Shown: positions 8,471 through 17,249 of the stretch, piece after piece
Numbering within the stretch: the stretch's first letter is position 1
How the letters are laid out: each line of letters starts with the position of its first letter
Assembly: GCF_001620365.2 (NCBI RefSeq)
Contig: NZ_LQMT02000007.1
Span: 519,680-583,679 of the forward strand
DNA from: Amycolatopsis keratiniphila subsp. keratiniphila
GTDB lineage: Bacteria > Actinomycetota > Actinomycetes > Mycobacteriales > Pseudonocardiaceae
DNA length: 64,000 nucleotides
Reading direction: 5' to 3'
Notes under the pieces: generated by a model
Told to the model about the DNA's origin: nothing
Seen by the model: only the letters and a program-made list of their open reading frames with translations
The model's database searches: none
Program-made: the position numbers and the translations under genes

Positions 8471-8851
8471 ATGGCCAACAAGATTCTGTTGCGGGGAACG
8501 GTCGCCGTCGCGGCACTCGGAATGACTCTGCTCGCACCATCGACCTCGTCCGCCACGACGACTTACGAGACGCTCAACGAGGTGTGGACGAACAACCGGG
8601 ACGGGCAGGCGGTTTTCAAGCCGCGCGGCGAACATCTCTACGCCTGCGACTGGGCGTTGGACGGCGACACGATCGTGGCGTATGCGAGGGCGAACGGAAA
8701 GGTGGTCGCGAAGGCGGTCGACACCAATGGCTACCCCGACCCCTGCGGCCACGATGACTTCTCCCTGCCCGAAGGAACACCTGTGGAGATCAAGGTGTGT
8801 CACAAGGAGGACGGTTATTGCACCGGCTGGAAGAAGGTGCAGGACGCCTGA
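8471..8851 (+). CDS. Small secreted protein
   Basis: The 126-residue protein starts at ATG 8471 behind GAGGAGG. Its signal peptide MANKILLRGTVAVAALGMTL probably ends at SSA near residue 30. The mature part of about 95 residues is polar with four Cys (ACDW, DPCGH, KVCHK, GYCTG), consistent with two disulfides, and it ends WKKVQDA. I recognise no family. An in-frame ATG at 8438 would break the signal peptide. Confidence 0.65.
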   Translation: MANKILLRGTVAVAALGMTLLAPSTSSATTTYETLNEVWTNNRDGQAVFKPRGEHLYACDWALDGDTIVAYARANGKVVAKAVDTNGYPDPCGHDDFSLPEGTPVEIKVCHKEDGYCTGWKKVQDA

Positions 8852-8941
8852 GTACGGGCGTCACACGAGGGCAAATCCGGATGACCTTGGTCCGGCTCGG
8901 CCAGTAGGCTCCAGCGAACCAGAGAACAGAGGGAGCCGACG

Positions 8942-9718
8942 GTGTCCAGCCACTTCGGGACGATCGGGATCGACGTCACGAGCCAGGAAGAATTCGGGGA
9001 ACGGGTCGTTTCCCTGATCAGCGCGGGCACTGCCCGGCGGATCACCAAGAAGATCAGCGAGCACGTCTGGAGCGATCCGTCGGGAGCCCGGTTGGTCGCG
9101 CAGGTCCACAACGGTGAGATCGAGTTCCTTCTGCCGTGCCTGGCAGGCTCGGCACCCGCGGTGCCCGTGGGCGACATCCGCCTCGTCGACGACGAGACCG
9201 CGATGCTCGCCCTCTTGGACGGTGTCGGCGGCGAGCTGATCTGCCCCATCGCGGTCGAACTGGAAGACCGAGCGGTCCTCGCCCACTCCGGCGGGCGGCT
9301 CGAGTCCGGTTCCCTGGTGCTGGCGGCCCTTGCCGAAGAAGTCACCGTGCACGCCGACGCCGACGCGTACTCGGCCTCGCAGGACGGTGAACTGGAATTC
9401 GCCGCCGACCACTTCATCCCGTCCGGCACCTTCTCGCCGGAAGAACCCGCGCCCGGCTGGACACCCTCCGCCCACGCGCTGTTCGCGGGCGAGATCGTCG
9501 AGGTCGCAACTCCCGTGAACACCGTCACCGGCACGGCGTTCCACCGGATCCGGGTCCGCACCATCGCGGCGATCGAACTCGACGTCGCCATCGCGACCAC
9601 CGAACTGGAGCGGCCGCCCGCGCGCGGCAACGTCGTCGCCGGGACCTTCTTCCTGACCGGAAGTTTGGGGCTACAGCCGGAAAGCCCCGTGAAGCGGCGG
9701 GGCTGGTTCCGGCGGTGA
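8942..9718 (+). CDS. Conserved hypothetical cytoplasmic protein
   Basis: The 258-residue protein (GTG at 8942, GAGGGAG upstream) has no signal peptide or membrane helix. It alternates beta-rich stretches such as ARLVAQVHNGEIEFLLPCL and GELICPIAVELEDRAVL, suggesting a repeated all-beta domain. I do not recognise it. Its end is 12 bases from the end of the convergent SurE gene. Confidence 0.6.
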   Translation: MSSHFGTIGIDVTSQEEFGERVVSLISAGTARRITKKISEHVWSDPSGARLVAQVHNGEIEFLLPCLAGSAPAVPVGDIRLVDDETAMLALLDGVGGELICPIAVELEDRAVLAHSGGRLESGSLVLAALAEEVTVHADADAYSASQDGELEFAADHFIPSGTFSPEEPAPGWTPSAHALFAGEIVEVATPVNTVTGTAFHRIRVRTIAAIELDVAIATTELERPPARGNVVAGTFFLTGSLGLQPESPVKRRGWFRR

Positions 9719-9730
9719 CTCCACCGGAGG

Positions 9731-10471
9731 TCACCAGTCGAGGTCGGGATCTTCGGTCACCGAGTTCAGCGCGGTCACCGTCGCGTGGCCTTCACTCAGC
9801 AGGCGGGCGTCGCTACCGGGCGACAACTCACCCTCGACCGTGACGGCGGTCAGGGTGAACGCTCCTTCATCACCGTTCTGGATATGACTGCGCACCGCGC
9901 CGAATTCGGCCAGCCCGGTGCGTTTCGGCGGTCCTGCCTCGGCGCGATCGGGCACGTTGAGATTCAGGACCGTGCCGGCGGGTAGTTCCGTGAGCCGGTC
10001 GAACAGGCTCGCGGCTATCCCGACGGCGGTGTCCCAATGGGGCCGCGGGCCGGGATCCAGTCCCACGTCGAGCGACACCGCGAGAGCCCTGGCGCCGTTG
10101 ATCGAGGCCGTCAGCGCCGCGCCCACCGTGCCCGAATGCAGGATCGCGCGCCCGACGTTCGCCCCGTGGTTCACCCCTGACAGCACGATTTCCGGTACGT
10201 CGCCGAACGTTCCCTGCGCGGCCGCCAAGGCGATAAGTCCGGGATGCGCGGCGACGGCGAACGCGGGGACACCGGCCAGTCCGGGCAGTTCCCGCCGTTC
10301 GACCGCGACCCGCCCCGCTCCCCCGGCACCGGTCAGGCCCGCGCTGGTTCCGCTCGCTTCCGACGCCGGCGCGGCGACCACCACGGTCCAGCCGTGCTCC
10401 GCGGCGCCCTTGGCCAGCGCCGCCAGGCCCGGCGAGTCGATACCGTCGTCGTTGGTGATCAGGGCACGCAT
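9731..10471 (-). CDS. surE: 5'/3'-nucleotidase SurE
   Basis: The 246-residue protein opens MRALITNDDGIDSPGL, the metal-binding DD motif of SurE phosphatases. It continues with VVAAPASEASGTSAG, where the catalytic Ser/Asn pocket lies, and VLSGVNHGANVGRAILHSGTVGAA, the SGxNxGxN metal motif. SurE removes phosphate from nucleoside monophosphates. The start at 10471 overlaps the PfkB kinase stop by one base (TGATG), so expression is coupled. Five extra upstream residues in the same frame are unlikely to be translated. Confidence 0.9.
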   Translation of the reverse strand: MRALITNDDGIDSPGLAALAKGAAEHGWTVVVAAPASEASGTSAGLTGAGGAGRVAVERRELPGLAGVPAFAVAAHPGLIALAAAQGTFGDVPEIVLSGVNHGANVGRAILHSGTVGAALTASINGARALAVSLDVGLDPGPRPHWDTAVGIAASLFDRLTELPAGTVLNLNVPDRAEAGPPKRTGLAEFGAVRSHIQNGDEGAFTLTAVTVEGELSPGSDARLLSEGHATVTALNSVTEDPDLDW

Positions 10472-11394
10472 CAGGAGGCCTCCCACGGTTTCAGGCGTAC
10501 GCGTCCGGTGAGTTCCCGTACGGCGCCGTCGCTACCCGAACCGAGACCGTGTCGTGTCACGTTGATCGCGCCGGCCGCGGCCCCGAGCTTCAGCGCGTCT
10601 TCCAGTGACCTGCCTTGCGCCAGCCCGACCGCGAGCCCCGCGGTCATCGAATCCCCGCCGCCGCGGGTGTCGACCGGCGTGAGATCGGGCGACTCCACCA
10701 GGACGAACCGTCCTTCGAGGCAGGCGAGCGTCTCCTCGGCCGCACGGGACACGACGACCGCGCGGGCACCGCCCGACGCCAGCTCACGGCAACCCTTCGC
10801 GAGGTCGGTAAGCGATTCCGACTCGGCGAGGCCGTCTTCGACCATTTCCTCGTGGCTGACCTTGATCACCGCCGGATCACCCGCGAGCGCGCCGGCGAGC
10901 CGCTCACCGGAGAGGTCCACCACGACCGGCGTGCCGTGCGTGCCCAGATCGCGGGCGAGCCGCTCGTACATCGAATGCGGCACCGGGACGTCGTCCCCGT
11001 CCGGCCCGCTGAGTACGGCCACGTCCGCGCGCAAGGCCTGGACCAGGGTCAGCTCGTACAGATCGTCGAGTTCGTGCCGGGTCAGCGCGTCCGCGGGCAT
11101 CCGCACCATCTCGTCCCGCCGCCCGTCACGCCGGTCGTGCACGTAGGCGCCGTTGCGCGCCGCGACCTCGCGGACCTCCGCGTCGACACCGATCAGATGC
11201 CGCAGCACCCGCCCGGTCTCCCCGCCGAGCGCGCAGCACACCACCGCGCGCCCGCCGAGGGCGTCGATCATCCGCGACTGCCACACTCCCTGCCCGCCCG
11301 CGTGCACGTGGACGTCGGGCGCCCCGTCCAGTTCTTCCACCGTCACCGTCAGCTGCGGAGACGGCGCGAACACCGCCACTCGACCCTCAGTCAT
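10471..11394 (-). CDS. PfkB-family sugar kinase
   Basis: The 307-residue protein has a ribokinase/1-phosphofructokinase fold: AGGQGVWQSRMIDALGG near 32-48, and the C-terminal VDTRGGGDSMTAGLAVGLAQG. There the usual GAGD anion-hole/catalytic Asp motif reads GGGDS. The N-terminus resembles the 1-phosphofructokinase subgroup (TVTVEELDGAPDVHVHAGGQG). The sugar is not predictable. It heads a two-gene operon with surE; coupling a sugar kinase with a nucleotidase suggests nucleoside or sugar-phosphate turnover, which is an inference. Confidence 0.8.
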   Translation of the reverse strand: MTEGRVAVFAPSPQLTVTVEELDGAPDVHVHAGGQGVWQSRMIDALGGRAVVCCALGGETGRVLRHLIGVDAEVREVAARNGAYVHDRRDGRRDEMVRMPADALTRHELDDLYELTLVQALRADVAVLSGPDGDDVPVPHSMYERLARDLGTHGTPVVVDLSGERLAGALAGDPAVIKVSHEEMVEDGLAESESLTDLAKGCRELASGGARAVVVSRAAEETLACLEGRFVLVESPDLTPVDTRGGGDSMTAGLAVGLAQGRSLEDALKLGAAAGAINVTRHGLGSGSDGAVRELTGRVRLKPWEAS

Positions 11395-11443
11395 ACCGGC
11401 CCTTTACCCGTTTTGCCGGATTCCATTCGTGGCCTGGCCGGCG

Positions 11444-11974
11444 CTAGGCCGATTGTTCGCGGCGATAGTGGCGAGCGGCTTTCGCCCGGTTGCCGCAGGT
11501 TTCCATGGAACACCATCGCCTGGTGCCGTTACGCGTCGTGTCTTCGAAGTACAGCGTGCACACCGGGTACGCCGAACACCGCTTGATCCGGTCCGGCCGC
11601 GCGCGAAGCAGGCTCAAATAGCCGTACGCCGCGAGCCACGCGGGCCGCCAGGCCGCTTCGCCGACCTCGATCACCTCTTCGGCGCCGCCCTCCCGCAGCT
11701 CCGGCCGCAACCGCCCGCGGGCCAGCACCTCGTTCAGCGCACGTTCGGCGGAGGCGCCGGGACTTTCGAGCACCTCGCGCAGGACGGACCTCGTGTGGCG
11801 CAACGGTTCTTCCGCTCCCGGCGGATCCGGAAGGCCTCGCTCGGCGAGCCAGGCACCGACTCCCCCGGGCTCGTCGAAGACGTCACGACGCTCACCACGA
11901 TCGGGCCACGTGGTGTTCAGCAGATCCAGCGCGAGGGGTTCACCGGTCAGAGGACGTTGCAGCACGGACGTCAT
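11444..11974 (-). CDS. CGNR zinc-finger transcriptional regulator (ABATE domain)
   Basis: The 176-residue protein has an N-terminal ABATE domain (GEPLALDLLNTTW) and a C-terminal CGNR zinc finger. Its Cys residues are in KRCSAYPVCTLYFEDTTRNGTRRWCSMETCGNRAKAARH; CSMETCGNR is diagnostic. Such proteins are putative DNA-binding regulators of adjacent stress genes. It is divergent from the alpha/beta hydrolase, and the intergenic region has GTTAGAC repeats. Confidence 0.9.
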   Translation of the reverse strand: MTSVLQRPLTGEPLALDLLNTTWPDRGERRDVFDEPGGVGAWLAERGLPDPPGAEEPLRHTRSVLREVLESPGASAERALNEVLARGRLRPELREGGAEEVIEVGEAAWRPAWLAAYGYLSLLRARPDRIKRCSAYPVCTLYFEDTTRNGTRRWCSMETCGNRAKAARHYRREQSA

Positions 11975-11993
11975 TCTACCCTCCGTCGGCCGC

Positions 11994-12054
11994 TTGACAG
12001 GTTAGGTACCCCATGCTTGAGTCTAACCGTTCAAACAACGTTAGACAGTTAGAC
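11994..12054 (+). promoter_or_regulatory. Promoter and GTTAGAC operator of the hydrolase gene
   Basis: TTGACA (11994-11999) is a consensus -35. GTCTAAC at 12021-12027 is inverted relative to GTTAGAC at 12040-12046 and 12048-12054, giving an inverted plus a direct repeat. These lie at and just after the expected start of transcription, a repressor-like position. The CGNR protein encoded divergently is the obvious candidate binder. Confidence 0.55.
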
Positions 12055-12070
12055 CCAAGGAGTCCCTGTC

Positions 12071-12958
12071 ATGTCCGAAGTCACCCAGTCCGCCGGCGAG
12101 GTTCTTCACCGCACCGCGGTCATCGACGGCCGGAGCGTCTTCTACCGGGAAGCCGGCGACCCCACGGCGCCGACGGTGGTGCTGCTGCACGGTTTCCCCA
12201 CGTCGTCGCAGATGTTCCGCACGCTGATCCCCGCGCTGGCCGACCGCTATCACGTCATCGCCCCCGATCACGTCGGCTTCGGCCACTCCGACGCCCCGCC
12301 CGTCGACCGGTTCGACTACTCGTTCGAGAACCTGACCGCGATCACCCTCGGTCTCCTCGACGCGCTCGGCCTGGACCGCTTCGCCCTCTACATCCAGGAT
12401 TACGGCGCGCCCATCGGGCTCCGCATCGCGAGCAGACACCCGGAGCGGGTCACCGCGCTGCTGGTGCAGTCCGGCAACGCCTACGTCGACGGCTTCACGC
12501 CGTTCTGGGACGTCCTGTTCGCCCACGCCAAGGACCGCGAAACCCACGAGGAAGCCGTGCGCGAACTCCTGGAGCCCGCGGCGACCCGCTGGCAGTACAC
12601 CCACGGCGTTCCCACCGACCGGCTGGACCGGCTCTCCCCCGACACCTGGACCCTCGACCAGGCCCTGCTCGACCGTCCCGGGAACAAGGAGGTCCAACTG
12701 CAGTTGTTCTGGGACTACCAGTTCAACCTCGACGTCTACCCGGCCGTCCAGGAGTACTTCCGCGAGCACCGGCCGCCGACGCTCATCACCTGGGGCGAGC
12801 ACGACGAGATCTTCGGCCCCGACGGGGCCCGTGCCTTCCTGCGCGACCTGCCCGACGCCGAACTGCACCTTCTCGACGCCGGGCACTTCGCCCTCGAGAC
12901 GCACGGCCCGGAGATCGCCGCGCTGATCCGGGACTTCCTCGGACGCGTCCTGCGCTGA
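12071..12958 (+). CDS. Alpha/beta hydrolase with Asp nucleophile (haloalkane dehalogenase/epoxide hydrolase-like)
   Basis: The 295-residue protein has the oxyanion motif LLHGFPTS at 38-45. Its nucleophile elbow is YIQDYGAPIG with Asp110 in place of Ser, as in haloalkane dehalogenases and epoxide hydrolases. A C-terminal GHFALETH supplies the His, and GEHDEIFGPDGA matches the acid region. AAGGAG precedes the ATG. The divergent CGNR regulator and operator repeats imply induction by a substrate. It could be an epoxide hydrolase, a dehalogenase or a related hydrolase; sequence alone does not decide. Confidence 0.8.
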   Translation: MSEVTQSAGEVLHRTAVIDGRSVFYREAGDPTAPTVVLLHGFPTSSQMFRTLIPALADRYHVIAPDHVGFGHSDAPPVDRFDYSFENLTAITLGLLDALGLDRFALYIQDYGAPIGLRIASRHPERVTALLVQSGNAYVDGFTPFWDVLFAHAKDRETHEEAVRELLEPAATRWQYTHGVPTDRLDRLSPDTWTLDQALLDRPGNKEVQLQLFWDYQFNLDVYPAVQEYFREHRPPTLITWGEHDEIFGPDGARAFLRDLPDAELHLLDAGHFALETHGPEIAALIRDFLGRVLR

Positions 12959-12998
12959 TCACGGCCGCCGTATCCTCGAGGTGAGGCGGAGGTGCGGA

Positions 12999-13229
12999 AT
13001 GACGGACGAGCAACTGCTCATCGAGTTCGCGCTGACCCGCATGGACCATCCCGACCTCGATCTCGAGGAAGTGGCCACGCTGACCGTCCGGCGGCTCGGT
13101 GAAGACCGGATGCTGGACTTCGCCGGGCTCACCCTGGCGAGCCGGGGCGAACTACGCGGAGCCGTGTTCCCCGCCGCGGTGGAACACGTGCTCCGCGTCG
13201 TGCTGACGTTGCGCGGTCCGGACGACTGA
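12999..13229 (+). CDS. Small hypothetical protein
   Basis: The 76-residue protein starts at ATG 12999 behind GGAGGTG. A TATCCT -10-like hexamer sits at 12970-12975. It is acidic and helical (MTDEQLLIEFALTRMDHPDLDLEEVATLTVRR in outline), with no membrane segment or Cys. I recognise no family. Its codon usage and ribosome site support a real gene. Confidence 0.6.
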   Translation: MTDEQLLIEFALTRMDHPDLDLEEVATLTVRRLGEDRMLDFAGLTLASRGELRGAVFPAAVEHVLRVVLTLRGPDD

Positions 13230-13250
13230 GCGCCATCCGGCCGTCACCGC

Positions 13251-13883
13251 TCAGTGTCCGCGGGCGATCCACTCGGCGAGGTGGGGCGCTTCGGTACCGA
13301 TCGTGGTGGGGTCGCCGTGTCCGGTGTGGACCTTGGTGTCCTCGGGCAGGGCGAAAAGCCGGTCCCTGATTGAGGAAATGATCGTCGGGAAGTCGGAGAA
13401 GGTCCGTCCCGTCGCGCCGGGGCCGCCCGAGAAGAGCGTGTCCCCGGAGAAGAGAGCCTTGGCCTCGGGAAGATGCAGACAGACCGATCCCGGCGAGTGG
13501 CCCGGTGTGTGGACGACCTCGAGTTCCGTGCCGGCGACGGCGATCCGGTCACCGTCCTCTGCGGCCCGGAAACGGGCGCCGGGGTGGGTCATCTCCCACA
13601 GTTCGCGGTCCCCCGGATGCAGGACGGCCGGAGCTTGCAGGTGTTCGCTCAGCTGCGGTGCGACGGTGACATGGTCGTTGTGCCCGTGGGTGCAGACGAC
13701 GGCGACGACATTGCGGCCACCCACGGCCCCGACGATGGTCTTCTCGTCGTGCGCGGCGTCCACGATCACCACCTCGTCGTCGTCCCCGACGAGCCAGACG
13801 TTGTTGTCGACGTCCCAGCTCCCGCCGTCGAGTTCGAAGACCCCGGCGGTGACGACGCGCTCGATCCGCAGGTTCCCGCTCAC
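13251..13883 (-). CDS. MBL-fold metallo-hydrolase, probable S-formylmycothiol hydrolase partner
   Basis: The 210-residue protein has the metallo-beta-lactamase motif THGHNDH (about 65-71), [11 protein letters not shown] with the third His, LFSGDTLF with the bridging Asp, and [14 protein letters not shown] at 13883 overlaps the TGA of the dehydrogenase (GTGA), so the two are translationally coupled. In mycobacteria the same pair sits together and the MBL protein is the expected hydrolase for the S-formyl-mycothiol product; that role is inferred here from context. Confidence 0.85.
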   Translation of the reverse strand: MSGNLRIERVVTAGVFELDGGSWDVDNNVWLVGDDDEVVIVDAAHDEKTIVGAVGGRNVVAVVCTHGHNDHVTVAPQLSEHLQAPAVLHPGDRELWEMTHPGARFRAAEDGDRIAVAGTELEVVHTPGHSPGSVCLHLPEAKALFSGDTLFSGGPGATGRTFSDFPTIISSIRDRLFALPEDTKVHTGHGDPTTIGTEAPHLAEWIARGH

Positions 13884-14965
13884 AGGATCACCACCGAACG
13901 CAGTACCTCACCGGCGTGCATGGCGTGGAAGGCCTTCTCGACACCGTCGAGCGGGATCCGCTCGGTGACGAACCGCTCCAGCGGCAACCGGCCCTGGAGG
14001 TACAGGTCGATCAGCATTGGGAAGTCCCGCTCCGGCAGGCAATCGCCGTACCAGGACGATTTCAGCGCGCCACCGCGGGAGAAGAAGTCGATCAGCGGCA
14101 TCTCCAGGCGCATGTCCGGGGTCGGGACGCCGACCAGGACCACGGTGCCCGCCAGGTCACGGGCATAGAACGCCGCTTCCCACGTCTCCGGGCGGCCGAC
14201 CGCGTCGATGACGACGTCGGCACCGAAACCGCCGGTCAGTTCCCGGATCGCGGCGACCGTGTCGGTGTCACTCGCGTCGACGGTGTGGGTCGCGCCGAGC
14301 TCACGGGCCCACACGAGCTTCCGTTCGTCCCGGTCGACCGCGATGATCGTGCCCGCGCCCGCCAGCCGGGCCCCGGCGATGGCGGCGTCACCGACTCCCC
14401 CGCAGCCGATGACCGCGACCGAGTCCCCGCGGCCGACGGCGCCGGTGTTGACCGCCGCGCCGAGCCCGGCCATCACGCCGCAGCCGAGCAGGCCCGCGAC
14501 GGCCGGGTCCGCGGCGGGATCGACCTTGGTGCACTGTCCGGCATGGACGAGCGTCTTGTCCGCGAACGCGCCGATGCCCAGGGCCGGGGTCAGCTCGGTG
14601 CCGTCGGTCAGCGTCATCTTCTGTGTCGCGTTGAAGGTGTCGAAGCAGTACTGCGGACGTCCGCGTTTACAGGCCCGGCACTGTCCGCACACCGCGCGCC
14701 AGTTGAGGACGACGAAGTCCCCTGGCCGCACGGAATCCACGCCCTCTCCGACGCTTTCCACGGTGCCCGCGGCCTCGTGGCCGAGCAGGAACGGGAACTC
14801 GTCGTTGATGCCGCCGTCGCGGTAGGTCAGATCCGTGTGGCAGACCCCGCAGGCCGCGATCGACACGACGACCTCACCGGGGCCGGGGTCCGGGATCACG
14901 ATGTCCGTCAGCTCCACCGGAGCGTTCCGGGACCGGGCGATGACCCCGCGCACCTGCTGTGGCAT
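13880..14965 (-). CDS. S-(hydroxymethyl)mycothiol dehydrogenase
   Basis: The 361-residue zinc alcohol dehydrogenase has the catalytic zinc ligands Cys42 and His63 ([16 protein letters not shown]), a Cys-rich structural zinc loop ([15 protein letters not shown]) and the NAD site GCGGVGDAA. Class III features such as [26 protein letters not shown] match mycothiol-dependent formaldehyde dehydrogenase. That enzyme oxidises the formaldehyde-mycothiol adduct to S-formylmycothiol with NAD. The ATG has GGAGGAAA upstream. A perfect palindrome lies in the divergent region with the LuxR-type gene. Confidence 0.92.
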   Translation of the reverse strand: MPQQVRGVIARSRNAPVELTDIVIPDPGPGEVVVSIAACGVCHTDLTYRDGGINDEFPFLLGHEAAGTVESVGEGVDSVRPGDFVVLNWRAVCGQCRACKRGRPQYCFDTFNATQKMTLTDGTELTPALGIGAFADKTLVHAGQCTKVDPAADPAVAGLLGCGVMAGLGAAVNTGAVGRGDSVAVIGCGGVGDAAIAGARLAGAGTIIAVDRDERKLVWARELGATHTVDASDTDTVAAIRELTGGFGADVVIDAVGRPETWEAAFYARDLAGTVVLVGVPTPDMRLEMPLIDFFSRGGALKSSWYGDCLPERDFPMLIDLYLQGRLPLERFVTERIPLDGVEKAFHAMHAGEVLRSVVIL

Positions 14966-14996
14966 TCCCTGTTTCCTCCACCGTTCGGCGACATAG

Positions 14997-15016
14997 GCAT
15001 GCGCATGAGCGCATGC
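14997..15016. promoter_or_regulatory. Perfect 8-bp inverted repeat between the formaldehyde dehydrogenase and the LuxR-type gene
   Basis: GCATGCGC (14997-15004) and GCGCATGC (15009-15016) flank ATGA. It lies 32-51 bases upstream of the dehydrogenase ATG and about 100 bases upstream of the regulator, a likely operator for the dehydrogenase operon. Confidence 0.6.
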
Positions 15017-15116
15017 TTCACGTCAGGCTAGGCCGGAAACGCCCGATGGCGACCTGGCCATCGGTCCAGTGGATCCTGTCCTTTCGACCAGGCAAGCCGG
15101 CGGTTAGGCTCACCCG

Positions 15117-16382
15117 ATGCCCGACACCGCCGACCTGACCGCGCTGCGCGACGTCATCGAGGGCCCGTTGCGCGAAATCGCCGACCGTTTCTCGCGTTTC
15201 CTCGCCGACGGCTGGCCGCACCAGGCTCTGGTCATCTTCACCCGGGAGTGCACCGGGCGGCCGCGGAAGGTCACCGGCGCCCGGGAAATCGCCGACAAGG
15301 TCACCATCGCCGAACTCGAAACGCTCAAAGCGAGTGTGCCGCCCGGACGGCAGCTGACCACGACGGCCACCCTCGGGGGTGCGACCCGGACGGTCTGGGC
15401 GGTCCAGGATCCGATCGGCACCCTGCTCGTCCTCGTCCCCCGGTCGAGCCGGACCCGCTTCCCACATCCCGCTCCCCTGGCCGAGGTCTTCGGCATCGTC
15501 GCGACCTCGATCCGCCAGCAGGTGACCCAGGCCAGCCCCGACTATCTCGCCGAATCCCGGGCCGCCTCCAGCGAACGCGCCAGGACGATCGCCGAAATGG
15601 CCGCGGCGCACGAAACCGCGCTCGTCACGATCCTCACCACCTTGCGGTCGGCCCGGCTGGACGACCACCGCGCCCGGCTCGCCGCGACCGACTCCGCCTC
15701 GGCGGCGCTGGTCGCGCTCCGCTCCGCCCGGGACACCGATCTCGCGCACTCCGAAGAGCCCGCGCATGCCGCGTTCGGCAGGCTACGGCGGGAAATCCGG
15801 CAGATGCTGCGCCACCACGACGCGGAGCTGGAGTTCACGGCCCCGGCGAAGAACGGGCGGCCGGTACCGGGCGAGATCGCCCACGCCGCCAGGGCGATGA
15901 CGTGCGCCGCGGTCCTGGCCTTCACCGGTCAGCCGGATCTGACCCGCCTCCGGATCGCCTGGTCGAGTGACAGCACCGCACTGCATCTCGATATCCGCGA
16001 CCAGGAATCCGGGAACCTCGACGTGCACGGCCTGCGAGCGCAGCTCGACGGACGCGCGAAAACGCTCGGAGCCACCGTCGAGATCGACGCCGTCGCCGGC
16101 TGGGGCAGCCGCGTCACCGTCGACCTCCCGTTCGAACCGGCCGCGGGCCGCGTCGACGAGACACAGCTGGCGGACCTCAACCCTCGCGAACTCGAAGTGC
16201 TGAGGCTGGTGGCGCAGGGACAACGCAACAAGTCCATCGCCGCCGCGCTCGGTATCACCGAAAGCACGGTCAAGTTCCACGTCGCAGGCCTTTTGAAGAA
16301 GCTGAACGTGACGTCGCGCGGTGAAGCCGCTGCCTTGGCCCTGAGTGCTGGAGTTTCCGGAACTCAGCCCGCCGTGCCGTGA
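15117..16382 (+). CDS. LuxR-family transcriptional regulator with N-terminal sensor region
   Basis: The 421-residue protein has a C-terminal LuxR helix-turn-helix (about 352-408: LNPRELEVLRLVAQGQ, NKSIAAALGITESTVKFHV). The 350 residues before it include a GAF-like N-terminus and a degenerate kinase-like region (LGATVEIDAVAGWGSRVTVDLPF, as in HATPase ends). TAGGCT at 15105-15110 is seven bases from the ATG with no ribosome site, so the message may be leaderless. It is divergent from the formaldehyde detoxification operon and may respond to electrophile stress, which is inferred. Confidence 0.8.
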   Translation: MPDTADLTALRDVIEGPLREIADRFSRFLADGWPHQALVIFTRECTGRPRKVTGAREIADKVTIAELETLKASVPPGRQLTTTATLGGATRTVWAVQDPIGTLLVLVPRSSRTRFPHPAPLAEVFGIVATSIRQQVTQASPDYLAESRAASSERARTIAEMAAAHETALVTILTTLRSARLDDHRARLAATDSASAALVALRSARDTDLAHSEEPAHAAFGRLRREIRQMLRHHDAELEFTAPAKNGRPVPGEIAHAARAMTCAAVLAFTGQPDLTRLRIAWSSDSTALHLDIRDQESGNLDVHGLRAQLDGRAKTLGATVEIDAVAGWGSRVTVDLPFEPAAGRVDETQLADLNPRELEVLRLVAQGQRNKSIAAALGITESTVKFHVAGLLKKLNVTSRGEAAALALSAGVSGTQPAVP

Positions 16383-16395
16383 AACGATTTCCGGT

Positions 16396-16977
16396 TCACA
16401 CCGCGGCCTGATCGAACGCCCCTCGAAGCCACTGGTCGACCTGTCGTTGACCGCGCAGCCGGACGACGACGACATCGGGGTGACGGTTCTCATCGATCAC
16501 CTTGCGGACCCGCGCGCGCATCATCGGGTGGTAGCGCCACGCGAGCCTGACGATGTGCTCCGGGTCGGTGAAGAAAGTGCGCAGCGGGCCCTCGACGTTT
16601 CCCCCGGCGATCTTCGACCCCCGCCCGACACGGCGTCGAAGCGTGCGCATGACGACGCGAGTCATGTGCAAGGCACGCGGATGATCGAGCCACACCAACA
16701 CGTCGAGCCGCGCCGTCAGCCGCTCCCGGATCTGTTCGCCTTGCCACTCGATCGCCCAGACATTTCCGTCGAGGAACTGCAAAACGTCGTCCTGCCACGT
16801 CTCCCGGACTGTCCATCCAGGACCGAGGTAGAAGGACTCGAACTCGACATAGGGCACGCCCAGGCGCTCGCACAGCGTTCGCGCGAGGGTGGATTTGCCC
16901 GCTCCTGCGGGACCTGCCACGGCAACTCGTCGGACCGGCCGCCGAGGAAGAGGATCGGTTGGCCCGAGAACATGCAT
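16396..16977 (-). CDS. Adenylate kinase-like P-loop NTPase
   Basis: The 193-residue protein has Walker A GPAGAGKST near residues 20-28, then LGVPYVEFESFYLGPGW and VWLDHPRALHMTRVV. This is typical of the small adenylate-kinase-like topology modulation (FlaR-type) family. These proteins probably phosphorylate small molecules or nucleotides, but substrates are unknown. ATG 16977 is preferred over the in-frame 17025 because the family begins near RRVAVAG. Confidence 0.8.
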   Translation of the reverse strand: MHVLGPTDPLPRRPVRRVAVAGPAGAGKSTLARTLCERLGVPYVEFESFYLGPGWTVRETWQDDVLQFLDGNVWAIEWQGEQIRERLTARLDVLVWLDHPRALHMTRVVMRTLRRRVGRGSKIAGGNVEGPLRTFFTDPEHIVRLAWRYHPMMRARVRKVIDENRHPDVVVVRLRGQRQVDQWLRGAFDQAAV

Positions 16978-17036
16978 ACGGCGATCATAGATCCACTGTC
17001 CGGCCACCGACCGGGGCCAGGACATAGGGTCGACTC

Positions 17037-17162
17037 ATGGCGCGCCTGATCCACTACGCCGATGGGCACGACGTGATCCTGCCGCAACTCGTGACCGTTC
17101 ACGACCGAGATCCAAATCCGGCCTTCGAAGCGGTGGGCGTCGCCACTGGAGCCACCTATTGA
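17037..17162 (+). CDS. Possible 41-residue small protein or gene fragment
   Basis: ATG 17037 opens a frame encoding MARLIHYADGHDVILPQL and ending AVGVATGATY. Third positions are moderately G/C-rich, and a weak TAGGG precedes the start. It is divergent from the P-loop gene and ends just before a repeat-rich region, so it may be the 5' remnant of a longer gene cut by rearrangement. Confidence 0.3.
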   Translation: MARLIHYADGHDVILPQLVTVHDRDPNPAFEAVGVATGATY

Positions 17163-17249
17163 GGGGAAGGTCAAAAGTAGCTTCAGACGGGTAAGAAAGC
17201 CCATGCGACGCGAGTCTGGACTGGCGATGCAGACTGACCTGATCCCGAG

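Noticed and set aside
12041..12904. 287-codon minus-strand frame opposite the alpha/beta hydrolase
   Set aside because: The plus frame has HGFPTS and IQDYG catalytic motifs and a ribosome site; the minus frame has neither.
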